Positions 53,860 to 63,395 of a stretch of DNA of 64,000 bases are shown piece after piece. A model generated the notes under the pieces. That model searched no databases, was not told where the DNA came from, and saw only the letters and a program-made list of their open reading frames with translations. The stretch spans positions 2,542,001 to 2,606,000 of the forward strand of contig NC_089180.1 of NCBI RefSeq assembly GCF_947507565.1, read 5' to 3'. The DNA is from Oscarella lobularis (Eukaryota; Porifera; Homoscleromorpha; Homosclerophorida; Oscarellidae). Positions within the stretch are counted from its first letter, which is position 1, and each line of letters opens with the position of its first letter. Position numbers and translations under genes: made by a program.

Positions 53860-54603
53860 AATATTAGGATCGGTTTTGCGCCCTTCAGTACAGCAGCCGC
53901 CACGACGACAGCAGCCGTTGGTTCCACTACTTCGTTTAGGGCAAATACCCGACATCATCAATACAGCTCTAAAAACTAAAGATGAACTGAAGCAAATAGT
54001 GAAGGAAGCCGTTGAGAAATCAGAGTCAAAGAAAGCGCTGGAAATCGAAGAGGAGTCAAATAAAATCATGTGAGCAGGGGGTGAAATTTTCAGAGCACTA
54101 ACCGAAGAATGATAAGCTGTCAAAGGTTTGTTTCATTTTACCTGTTTGTTTCGTTAGTAAATTTCTGCGTGGTTTAGAGCTTGCTCTTTGTTTGGTTAAC
54201 AAGTTTTTTGGTGTGATGGGAATATTGAAGAGTTTGTCAAAGAAATTGGGAAATCTTAATTGTAAACGTCGTCATAATGCTGCCTGGTGTCGTGAAAAAT
54301 GTTATTAGAGACACAACGAAAATGAAATAAGAAAAATAGATTTGTCATTTGCAAAATCTGACGTTAATTTGCATCGCTGCATTGATGTCAGGAAGGGTAA
54401 AGATATACCGTCGAGACGCCAAAAATATCATTGCAGACAATTCATTGTGGGAAAGACTGACAGCGAGAGTGAAGACAGCGATGTGGAACGGTGAGGGCGA
54501 AAATGCAACGGAAGACAGCGATGACGAGACCGAAGACGAGTTAGACGAACAGGATAAGGAACTGAAAAAGAGGGATCACGTTACGGAGCTTGACGTCACT
54601 TAA
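53860..54603 (+). CDS. Unrecognised charged ORFs
   Basis: Two small plus frames: 53876-54073 (helical, charged, DELKQIVKEAVEKSESKKALE) and 54349-54603 (basic start, acidic end, ATEDSDDETEDELDEQDKE). A splice-like ATGTGAG follows the first. They may be exons of one gene, or transposon remnants. No family recognised. Confidence 0.25.
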
Positions 54604-54644
54604 TTGCATAATAGAATTAGCAACACTCCCCACTCCTCCTTTGA

Positions 54645-55210
54645 TATGCGTAACCAGTGCTGCACACTAGGACTTGTAGATATCAACGCGAAAGCAGTCC
54701 ACAAAAATTCCCGTCGTTCTGCGTCATCGAACAAGGTAAGAGCGGCGCGTCTACGAGATTTTATTGGCACTTTGTGATCGGCCAACTCAGGCTGGACAGA
54801 GAGTACTTCTCGCACTTCTCTCTACCTTATATAACCTCCACGCTATTCTCTCGTGGATTTGAAGGAGGCTTCCCTGCCAACTCTCTACAGTTTGCCTACC
54901 CAACAAACGAATAAAAAAGGCGCTAGCGCGCTCTTTGTCACAATTACGTCATCAAATAAGGTTTTGCTTTAAAAACCGAAGACCCGAACGAATAAAAAAG
55001 AACAGACGCTTCACAAAGACGGAAACGCCCTCACAAACACGTTGAGTATTAACAAGAATCCTTTCGCTCGCGCGAAAGAAAAACACTACCTCACGAAAGC
55101 CGTTCTCTTTTTCGTTCTCGTTTAGTGTTCCCAAAATCCACCGCTCAATATCCAAAAAGTACACGTCGAAAAAAGAAAGTTGAATATTTACGTTTTTTAA
55201 CATTCATGTG
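54645..55210 (-). repeat. TATA-containing dispersed repeat, copy 3 (inverted)
   Basis: 54657-54914 is the exact reverse of 31763-32020 at protein level. 54950-55205 matches 12400-12640. Contains the TATA box on the minus strand near 54826. Confidence 0.8.
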
Positions 55211-55449
55211 ATTTTCTTGCTGTGTAAGAACGCAAGGAGTTAATTAATTAATATTCAGTAATAGGAACTAGGTCTTAATTACCTATTTACTCAAGTAAGT
55301 AATGCAGTAATTATTTAATTATTTCATTGCTGTAAAGAGCATACCTCTTCAATGACAGACCGTGTCTCTCCCAACAAGATGTCTTAACGCGCTTTGTTGC
55401 ATCCACAAGGAAGATTACGCCAACCGTTTGACGCGCTTAATTAATTAAT

Positions 55450-55560
55450 TAAGCACCCAAGCGTTCCACCCAGAGCACATGATCGCGGGATTTCGCGTTT
55501 CAGGAATCTTTCCTCTTTGCAAAGATGCCAAAACCTTACTGTCAATCCCCTCTACGGGCA
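55450..55560 (+). pseudogene. Possible DDE transposase C-terminal scrap
   Basis: HPEHMIAGFRVSGIFPLCKDA resembles the A(F)R.TGI.P... block near the end of jerky/pogo-type transposases. Too short to classify. Confidence 0.3.
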
Positions 55561-55733
55561 AAGATGACGCAAATTTTCCGGCGGCGACTCCAGTTACTCG
55601 AAGCGTTCGCAGCTTTTGGAGACATGTTGAAAAGCGCGCAGAGGATCGCCCTAAAACAAAAACGAGAAATCGCTTGCGTCCCAAGCACTACGGAGAATGC
55701 GAAATTTATGCCAGGGCCAAAGAACAACAGCAG

Positions 55734-56135
55734 TCACCGCAGAAAATCCAGATCGAGAGGCAGATCCCAGGCCAAACCCCGACGTAACTGCTCTTTTGTC
55801 ACTTCACAGAAGTCGCTGTGCATGTCTGTTTCAAGAGTCACGCCCTCTTTAGAAATCAGTTTATGAATTGCCGAGGTCATTCGAGAAATTTTTCGAGCCG
55901 CCAGCTTCTTTTTGTGAGCAACCAATTTCTTACGCCTTCGAGGTGTCGTTAAAATTCTGTTGTTTGCAAATTTGCTCATCTTTTGTAAGGACTGATACCA
56001 CCGAGAATACTTTTGCCTCAAAGAGCACCGAAACACACCACATTCTCGACACCGAGGCCCATAAACCGAAACAAGTTCGAGACAATAAGTAGGCACTCGA
56101 TTGCATCCCCATGTGCAGATACTCCATCCAGCCAT
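55734..56135 (-). CDS. P-type/THAP-less transposase N-terminal fragment
   Basis: 133 aa, open. After a weak start come GPRCRECGVFRCSLRQKYSRW, ILTTPRRRKKLVAHKKKL, ARKISRMTSAIHKLISKEG and VTLETDMHSDFCEV. A CxxC..LR element followed by a basic coiled region and G(V)xLxxxxHxD matches the layout seen at 19160-19360 in this window. I infer the same transposase class. The nuclease part is not present. Confidence 0.4.
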   Translation of the reverse strand: MAGWSICTWGCNRVPTYCLELVSVYGPRCRECGVFRCSLRQKYSRWYQSLQKMSKFANNRILTTPRRRKKLVAHKKKLAARKISRMTSAIHKLISKEGVTLETDMHSDFCEVTKEQLRRGLAWDLPLDLDFLR

Positions 56136-56667
56136 CTAGCACCGCCGAGATCGCTAATGACAGAAATGGTTTCCTTGAAAGACGTAAATCTTCTTATTAG
56201 TATAGTATTATTTGTGATGCTGACATAGTTAAAATTCTAGGGCGATCTGGAACAGGCGGTGAAGCCACTTCGACTAAAGTAGTCTGCCGAAACCAAGAAA
56301 TGTTGGTGATTACTAGTTTTACTAAAAAATGGGTTTTCATGAACGGGATAGTTGAACATAAAAGTGTTTGGTTTGGCAATAGAATTCAAAAAATTGCTGA
56401 GTTGAGTTGCTTGTTAAGTTGCTTGCTAGTAACTAGATGGGTAGAAGTTTTCTGCGCAAAAAATGCTTTGTTTGCAAAGAAGCTGCTGAAAATCATAAGT
56501 AACTGTTTTCAGAGTTGTATACTCTTTTATGCCTAAGATTCACGATGAGCCACCATCGAACAGGTGTGCCCGAGTTTGGGATGAGGCCAAAGGGACTCAC
56601 GCGCACCGCGCATAGGTGCTTCACCGGGCATTGAGGGCTGCCTATGGCGCTCCGTTTCTGCCAAAAA

Positions 56668-56805
56668 TAAACCATGAACCATTAACCATGAATCATAACC
56701 ATGAACCTCAAACCATGAATCACAATTCATGTATGGCGTGCTTTCTGCCAAAAGTGAACCATGAACCATGAACGATGAACCATGAATCATGAACCATGAA
56801 CCATT
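56668..56805. repeat. AACCATGA minisatellite
   Basis: Repeated words AACCATGAACC, AACCATGAATCATGAACC in two blocks separated by about 40 bp that include GCTTTCTGCCAAAA. On the minus strand it gives MVHGS-type repeats. Confidence 0.85.
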
Positions 56806-58590
56806 TCGCGACTGCGCCGAAATACCTCTGAAAACGTTCTGCGCCGACCCGTCTGACGAAACTTGTTGGAAGCTTCTTCTCCTGCTTCCGCGTATGCTAC
56901 TCTGTCGCTGCTCGTCCCATTCCAACGTCCGCCGATTGTACAGCGATTTTTCGGCTTTTCGCTGGGGTGATCTGACATCCAGTTGCCGTCGAAAGCAATC
57001 CCGACGCCAGCCCAACGAGAAGCTGAGGATAAAATCCGCCCTGCGTCTATGCCGTTGTGGCGAACTCTCTCGGACTGCTCGGGCTCTGACGAGTTGCGGG
57101 CTTGCTGACGCCACGGATGAAACGATCGAACGCCTCCGGTCAAAGCACCCCAGCGGTTATACCAATAACATCTTTGACGCAGACGACACTGACTGGTCAT
57201 CCTCTTCTTTTGTTCCGTTCGACTTGCCACGCGACGTCATCTGGACCACCCTGCAGAAATCTCCGCGGGGCTCTGCTGCCGGTTGGTCGGGATGGCGTTT
57301 TGAACACCTCAAATGTCTTCTTTCTGGCGTCTCGACGGGAAATCTCCTCATCCAAGTTCTCTCCCTCGTCGCCTCGGGACATATTCCGGAGTTTGCGTCT
57401 CTCGCTTTGTCATCATCGCGCCTCATAGCGCTTCCGAAGAGCAACGGGGACGTACGGCCAATCGCGATCGGCGAAGTATTCCGTCGGGCATCTGCTAGGG
57501 CGATTTGTTTCCACACGAGAAATCACTTCGCCCGATTTTTCGCTCCCATCCAGCACGGCGTTTCGACTTCAAATGGCTCTCACATCCAGCTTCTTCTCGA
57601 CAGGCACCCCGATTGGGTTGTGCTAAAGACTGACGTTCGGAATGCGTTCAACTAAATCAGTCGTCGAGCGATCGCGGAGCGCCTATCGGCCAACTTTCCC
57701 TCGATCATGCCGCATTTCCGAAGAATGTACGGCCACAGCGGTTCTCTCGTTTTTGCTACGGACTCCGAGCACGTCATCTTGTCATCGGAGGAAAAGGTTC
57801 ATCAGGGCGACCCATTGGGCCCATTTCTGTTCGCAGTTGGCATTCACGACTTGGTGTCTCGTGTCCAAGCTGAACACCCCGAGGCTGTCGTCTTAGCCTA
57901 CCTCGACGTCTTCATCATCAGCCCCGAATCGGTTTCGGCGGACGCGTTCGATCAACTCAAGTCTCTGTTCGGCGCCATTCACCTCGTCGTGGCCGACTAC
58001 AAATGTGAAATTTTCGCTCGTCGCTCTGCATCCTCCGATCTTCGTCGGTCCGACGGCACGGTCATCCTCGGTTCTCCTATCGGCAACGAAGCCTTCGTTT
58101 CGGAAAACTTCTTTATGCTTCGCAAGGAAAAGAGCTGTGCGACAAAATTACCACACTGGAGGACCCACAATGTGCTCTGCTCCTGTTGCGACACTGCCAC
58201 GCTACGCGGCTCAACCATCTCGGAAGGACAATCTCATCAACGGCGCTTCACAGTGCCGCTTCACTTCATGACGACGTCTCAAAGTCCACCTTCATGTCGT
58301 CACTGCTCCTCAGCCATCTTTCGGGCGATCAATGGCTTCAGGCATCTCTTCCAATTCGCCTGGGCGGTTTTGGTGTGCCCTTGCTTTCACCAATCCTGGA
58401 TGCAGCTTTCTTGGCGGGCTGGAGCCACACATCTCAAGCCCTCCCCGACAGTTTTCCATCTCTGTCGTCGGTGGACGACTTACCCTTTGTCGGGTCGTCG
58501 GTGAGGTGTTCCCTCGAGTTCGCCTTACGCCGGTTTCAGGAAAGTTTTTGTTCGTCCACCTCTGAGTCATCGATCGCTTTGGTTTCCGAT
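56790..58590 (+). pseudogene. Non-LTR-like reverse transcriptase
   Basis: Readable blocks: SPRGSAAGWSGWRFEHLKCLL, LIALPKSNGDVRPIAIGEVFR, HWVVLKTDVRNAFN-like palm motif A (VLKTDVRNAFN at 57620-57653, then a stop), SSEEKVHQGDPLGPFLFAV (motif B), VVLAYLDVFIISPES (motif C, where YLDD has lost one Asp codon), DGTVILGSPIG, and the thumb/C-terminal block ASLPIRLGGFGVPLLSP. Frameshifts near 57655 and 58150. A fragment of a second copy is at 21695-22010. The family is known to me only as an RT group common in lower animals, so I leave it unnamed. Confidence 0.8.
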
Positions 58591-61157
58591 CTGCCTTTGG
58601 CTGGCGAAGACGAAGAGAAAGATCTTGGGCAGAAAAAGATCCGAGATCAAGATGACTGGATGAAATTGTGCCGTCCTCCCAATTCAGCCGATGACTTTGA
58701 CGAGGACGACACAAGAGATTCCGAGTTTAATCAAGGAGATCTCGCTCACTACAACTGGTCGGAAAAACTTGCGCAGTTTCCACCGTTGTCAGAGGCTCCA
58801 AAATTTATGACGGAAGCGCGTAAAAAAGCACTTCATCTAAAAAGGATCTCGTTGCGGCTGCCGATTCAAGCCTTCTTCAAGGCAATCAGAAATTAGCGTA
58901 CAATATTGTTCGCAGCCACAACGAGTTGACAAAAAGCGGCTTCGAATGCAAGCCGCTTCGAATGATTGTTTGCGGTTCCGCTGGAACCGGAAAGTCATAT
59001 CTAATAAATTGCATAAAGGAAATGCTCGGAAGCGAATGCATACTTGCAGCACCTACTGGTGTTGCAGCATTTAATATTGGTGGACAAACGCTCCACTCGC
59101 TTCTACGCATTCCTTTGCAGAAGACGTCATTTTCTGACGTTCAAGGACCTTCTCTTAGAGACCTGCAAGAGAGGTTCGAAGACGTACGATATTTGATCAT
59201 CGACGAAATGTCGATGGTGGGACGGCATCAGCTGTCACTTATCCACCGGCGCCTCTGCCAAGCGCTGCCGCAGGGAGCTTGCGAGTCGTTCGGTGGAATA
59301 TCTCTAATATTTTTCGGAGACATGGGACAGTTGCCACCTGTTGGTGACTCTCCTTTGTACCGAAGCGCGGCAACCGAAGGATCCGCGACTAATCAAGGCC
59401 GTCAGCTGTATATGACGTTTGACGTTGTCGTACAGCTGACGAAAATCATTTGCCAGTCCGGTAACGACGAGCTACAGATAAAGTTTCGCGACGCCTTGCA
59501 AAGGCTTCGCGACGGTTGCCCGTCGTACGAGGACTGGAACGATCTGTATATGTCACGTAACTTTGCACGGCACGATCAGCTGGGAAACGTAAAGACGTCT
59601 TTCCGCGATGCAGTTCGGCTATTTGCGTGCAGAGCGAATGTAGCTGAGTTCAACTTCAATTGCTTGAAGAATTCAAACAAACCGGTGGCTGTGATTAACG
59701 CCGATCACAACTGCACCGAGGCGAAAAATGCCAATGAAGAAGACGCTGGCGGACTTTACGCACGCGTTCGTCTTTGCGAAGGCGCGCGTGTTATGCTCAC
59801 ATCGAATCTCTGGACCGAGATGGGCTTGGTCAACGGATCGATGGGATATGTAGTGGCAATTTTGTACCAACCCGGTGCAAAACCGCCAGCACTTCCAACA
59901 GCTGTCGTTGTTCAAATGGACAAATACGACGGCCCGACATGGGGCGGAGAACGCTGCGTTCCCATATGCCCAATTGAGCGCACATGGCCCAGTTCAACGG
60001 GCAATAGAAAGAGTTCATGCAAGCGGCAACAGCTACCAATTCAATTGGCATGGGCTGTCACCGTGCACAAATCGCAAGGTCTCACACTAGATCGTGCGAT
60101 TATTGACATAGGCAAGCGCGAATTTGCACCTGGAATAACATACGTGGGATTTTCCAGAGTGCGTCATATTAATCATTGCCTAATTCAAGGCTTTGATTAC
60201 GCTCGAATTTCTAATTTGAGCAAATCAAAAAGCTATAAACAGCGATTGAACGAAGACAAGCGCCTAGACGGTCTAGCTAGGCGCACTGAAAAAACGTTTC
60301 AATCGTTGGCCGGAAATAGCAACGATACTGTTCCAGATGATATTAAAGAGTTTTTGAAACATCTGGAAAATGAAGAATCAGTAATTGACAAAGAAGAGCA
60401 TAGCGATCACACATACAGCAAAAAAATGATCGCAGACAATGACAAAGACACGGACAAAATTGATACTGGTGCGGTCAAAGTGACTAAGACAGCGGCTAAA
60501 AAAGCCCCTGTTCCCAAATCTAAAGGCAAACGTGCGAGTCGTGCCCGCACAAGTGTGCCGTTACCACCGGCTGCAAAGAAACGCCGGACCACTACTCCAC
60601 CGTCTCCGAATCCGTTTCTGCTTCAAATGGGGCGCAAGCGAGAATCGATAGTAGGAGACGGAAACTGCTACTTTCGAACAGTGTCGAAAGCAGCATTTGG
60701 AACCGAAGATCACCATTTGGCACTTCGGTTACAGATTGTTAATTTCATGGCAGAATACCAGTCTGTCTTTGAAATGTTCTGCTGCAACACGGAATATGAA
60801 GCTCACATTTCAAAGCTACGACAAGAAGGAGCTTGGGCAACCCAAGCTGAAATCCACGCAACTGCAACACTTTTTCAAATTGACGTCAGTATATTTACAT
60901 GGATGGGTAAAGAGTGGACGTGGAATACATACAAACCGAGGTTTGATATAACTGTTCCGGCGCTAATTAGGCTGCCCGTGAATAGAATAGAGATACAACA
61001 TTATAGAAACCACTTTGATCTGATTGTACCCATCGATCAAAGTGAGTTGGCTTTGGCTTCTCCACGCAAAAGTGCAAAAGCGTGCGACAACCCAAAGCTG
61101 TTGTGCTCTTCTTTAGCAGCTAATGAAGCTGACCTGCTGATGGCCAATGAACAATAG
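58590..61157 (+). CDS. Helitron-type SF1 helicase fused to OTU protease (copy A)
   Basis: From about 58600 the sequence is Helitron linker (DQDDWMKLCRPPNS, NWSEKLAQFPPLSEAP). One frameshift near 58870 (LPIQ to LLQGNQKLAYNIVRSHNEL) leads to an intact 743-aa frame from ATG 58926. Helicase motifs: MIVCGSAGTGKSYL (Walker A), AAPTGVAAFNIGG, YLIIDEMSMVG (Walker B), IFFGDMGQLPPVGD, VMLTSNLWTEMGLVNG, AWAVTVHKSQGLTLD, YVGFSRVR. Residues about 575-720 are an OTU cysteine protease: SIVGDGNCYFRTVS (Asp and Cys) and YRNHFDLIVP (His). OTU enzymes remove ubiquitin. Fusion C-terminal to the helicase differs from the usual Helentron layout as I recall it. Rep motifs are absent; RT sequence lies where Rep should be. 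Confidence 0.85.
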
Positions 61158-61175
61158 TTACGTCGGCAGGTAAGA

Positions 61176-61227
61176 GAAGGCATTCCAATGAAATGCCTTC
61201 TTGGAGGCATTCCAATGGAATGTCTCC
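61176..61227 (+). terminator. Twin hairpins after the helicase-OTU stop
   Basis: GAAGGCATT-ccaatga-AATGCCTTC (61176-61200) and GGAGGCATTCC-aat-GGAATGTCTCC (61203-61227) lie 19 bp after the stop. Both are conserved in copy B (44003-44044). They may be a 3' processing or subterminal element; function is inferred. Confidence 0.5.
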
Positions 61228-61394
61228 TACAATAACACAAAATTTTGGAAAATTTTTTATACCTCAAAAACTTCAACAAATCTTTGCGACAAATGAAAGG
61301 AAAAAAGAATAGTCAAAGTCAATGACTAAAGCTTTTTTAAAACTGCAAATCAAGGTTAGGAAAATATATAAAATACGTAGTAATATGAGACATC

Positions 61395-61485
61395 TTTTTT
61401 ACAGTAAATCAATCAATCAATCAAAATATCATTCAAAAAATCAATTAATCAATTAGTCAAAAATCGATTAATCAATCAATGTATT
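61395..61485. repeat. AATC-rich low-complexity tract
   Basis: AAATCAATCAATCAATCAAA and degenerate continuation. Confidence 0.8.
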
Positions 61486-61660
61486 ACATCATGCTGGGGA
61501 CATGACGATAGCAAGTTACCTCCTATGGGAAAAGATTAGCGAAGTGAGCCAAGTGAGCCGTTTACAGCATGTTTATTCAAGACATAATTATTACAGATAT
61601 AAATTAAAAGACAAATAAGAAATGTATATATATATATATACTTGCTAAACACATAGATAA

Positions 61661-62225
61661 TTAGTCATCCCTATCTAAAAGTTTCACTTCGTCCATCTCC
61701 TCCTCCTCCTTCTCCCCTTCCTCCATCTTTTCCTCCTCCACCTCCTCCTTCTTCTCTTCCTCTTTCTTTTCCTCTTCCTTCTTCTCTTCCACCTCCTCCT
61801 TCTTCTCTTCCTTCTTGTCTTCCTCTTCCTGCTTCTGTACCTCCTCCTTCTTTTCCTCTGGTGGCTTGCGCTGGCCACTGCGCTGGCCGCCGCCCCGAAT
61901 CACATTGAGGGCGGCGGCCAGCATTTCTTCGCCTCCGCCGCTCGGGCGGAGAAACCGCCATGGTGCGATCACTACTTCAAGTGATCCACCATGGCTGTTC
62001 GATCGCATCACAAAGTCACTAAAGAAAAAATTAAATATTAAAATAATTCTTTCGCGAGCGATCTTACTTTTCGGAGCGACGCCGACCGCGACCGCTTCCG
62101 CGGCGATTGCGACCACGTCGACCTTGGCCACGGCCACGGCCGCGACCGCGGTCGACGCGATCGCTTTTGCCGCCGCCACGGCCACGGCCAGCGCCGCCCG
62201 TTCCTTGCTCAGCTGTCGAAGACAT
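61661..62225 (-). CDS. Two-exon RGG-box/acidic protein gene
   Basis: Exon 1 is 62225-62068 from ATG. A 49-bp GT..AG intron follows (62067-62019, donor GTAAG, acceptor TTTAG). Exon 2 is 62018-61661 and ends in a stop. Spliced length is 171 aa with no interruption. Residues 1-52 are RG/RGG-rich (AGRGRGGG, DRGRGRGRGQGRRGRN), as in RNA-binding proteins. Residues 53-105 form a compact segment (SLEVVIAPWRFLRPSGGG, MLAAALNVIRGGG). The rest is Glu/Lys-rich (EEKKEEVQKQEEEDKKEE). An AATAAA signal lies about 90 bp downstream (61572-61577), and CACGTG and TGACGTAA sites lie just upstream. It sits between the helicase-OTU gene and the Helitron 3' end, on the opposite strand, so it is a candidate captured host gene or accessory gene. 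Homology unknown. Confidence 0.7.
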
Positions 62226-62317
62226 TGCGCGCTGTGTGTGAGTGACGTAACAATGAAAAGGGTGAGCACGTGTTTTATTTATTTATTTAAAACGGTAACA
62301 GCGGTGGGAGGCTCCTC

Positions 62318-62347
62318 ATGATGGCTATCCAAGCCATCATTATCTAG
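62318..62347 (+). mobile_element. Helitron 3' terminus, ATGATGGCT hairpin family
   Basis: ATGATGGCT-atcca-AGCCATCAT is a perfect 9-bp stem (62318-62340); then TAT and CTAG (62344-62347), followed by T. A canonical Helitron end. It is downstream of the helicase-OTU gene in the right orientation and shares its end sequence with 30181-30214. Confidence 0.9.
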
Positions 62348-62349
62348 TA

Positions 62350-63150
62350 TTAATAATAATAATGGAGCCGACCACCAGAGTTGTACGGATGGAGCCCGTA
62401 GGAATGGGAAACTCCCCGTTGCACGTGACCTATACGTGGCTCTATGATTGTCGCCGGAATCCCGGATATTTCTTAAAATATCGCTGTTTCTCTCGTCAAC
62501 GATGTCGTTTGGATCATTGTATCCCCATTCGGTATGTCATCTGTAGTTTAAAGTACGAGTTTTTCTTGTCTGCGCTATTGAATTCTCAGCTAATGGTCCC
62601 TAATTTCTCACGCGTCGGTATGCTAAACGTCGGCGGGGTAAACTCTCACGTCATCGCTTATACGGCCACAAGTGGCTGTCTAAACGTTGCCGTAGTATGT
62701 CGTGCATGCCACTGAAACGTCAATTGCTACCAAAACACCCTCATGTTCGTCTTTGGCGTGATTTTGGGCGTGGACGACCGGCCTTGACTTCGGCGGGGTC
62801 TCCTCTCACCAACGGCTAATTTTACGGTTCTCCGTGAATCTGTGCGTGCCATAGACACGCGATTGCGTTGACCACGTTTTGGCCTTCTTGGCCCATCTAA
62901 TTTGAACTATTTTGGCCCTTTGGCCATTTCTTGCATCTACGTTTTTTCCTAAAAGGAACTTTTTCTGGTAGTTTCCTTAAACGCCACGTTTGGCCTGTTG
63001 GCCTCAATCTTCGACTTTTCATCCGGTTTTAATTAAATAAAGTAAAAATGCGTCCTGCTACACTTTTTGCGATACACGAACAACGAACCTACGCCACAAA
63101 GAAGTATCAATACTTTGAAACTCTTACCCAAGCAAGTCAAACCACGTGCC
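62350..63150. other. Interval with no recognised gene
   Basis: One 117-aa plus frame (62362-62715) has no recognisable domain. GGCC-rich words (TTGGCCC, TTGGCC) recur around 62880-63005. Confidence 0.35.
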
Positions 63151-63159
63151 CTATCGTTA

Positions 63160-63393
63160 CCTGTCAAAAATTCCGCACAACGGGCAAAGCCGGGTACTCA
63201 ACTTAGCGGGAGTCTTGCTCCCCAAAGCGTACCGAGGGAGGGTCCACAAATACGATTTAGGTTCCAGAAGCGCAGACATAATGGTAGTGTTGGAAGTAAA
63301 ACGGAAAGTTACGCCTTTCCAAGTGCCACAGGGTTCATCGAAAACCTTAGAATCTCCTGCTCCCGACCCGGGCGAAGCCGGTTAGTCAGCTAG
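63160..63393 (+). mobile_element. Helitron 3' end, CCCGGGCGAAGCCGG family
   Basis: Ends in ACCCGGGCGAAGCCGGTTAGTCAG and CTAG (63390-63393) followed by T. An earlier related motif (ACGGGCAAAGCCGGGTACTC) lies at 63180-63199. No helicase precedes it in the window. Confidence 0.8.
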
Positions 63394-63395
63394 TT

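Noticed and set aside
61671-61961. Alternative Arg/Gly-rich frames in the 3' part of the RGG gene
   Set aside because: Shadow frames of the Glu/Lys repeat; the spliced frame explains the region with a precise intron.
61661-62269. Unspliced 202-aa reading of the same locus starting at 62269
   Set aside because: Its N-terminal half is the Ala/Val-rich out-of-frame reading of the RGG exon and runs through the intron; the two-exon model fits better.
62362-62715. 117-aa plus-strand ORF after the Helitron end
   Set aside because: No recognisable domain or splice support; kept only as part of an unannotated interval.
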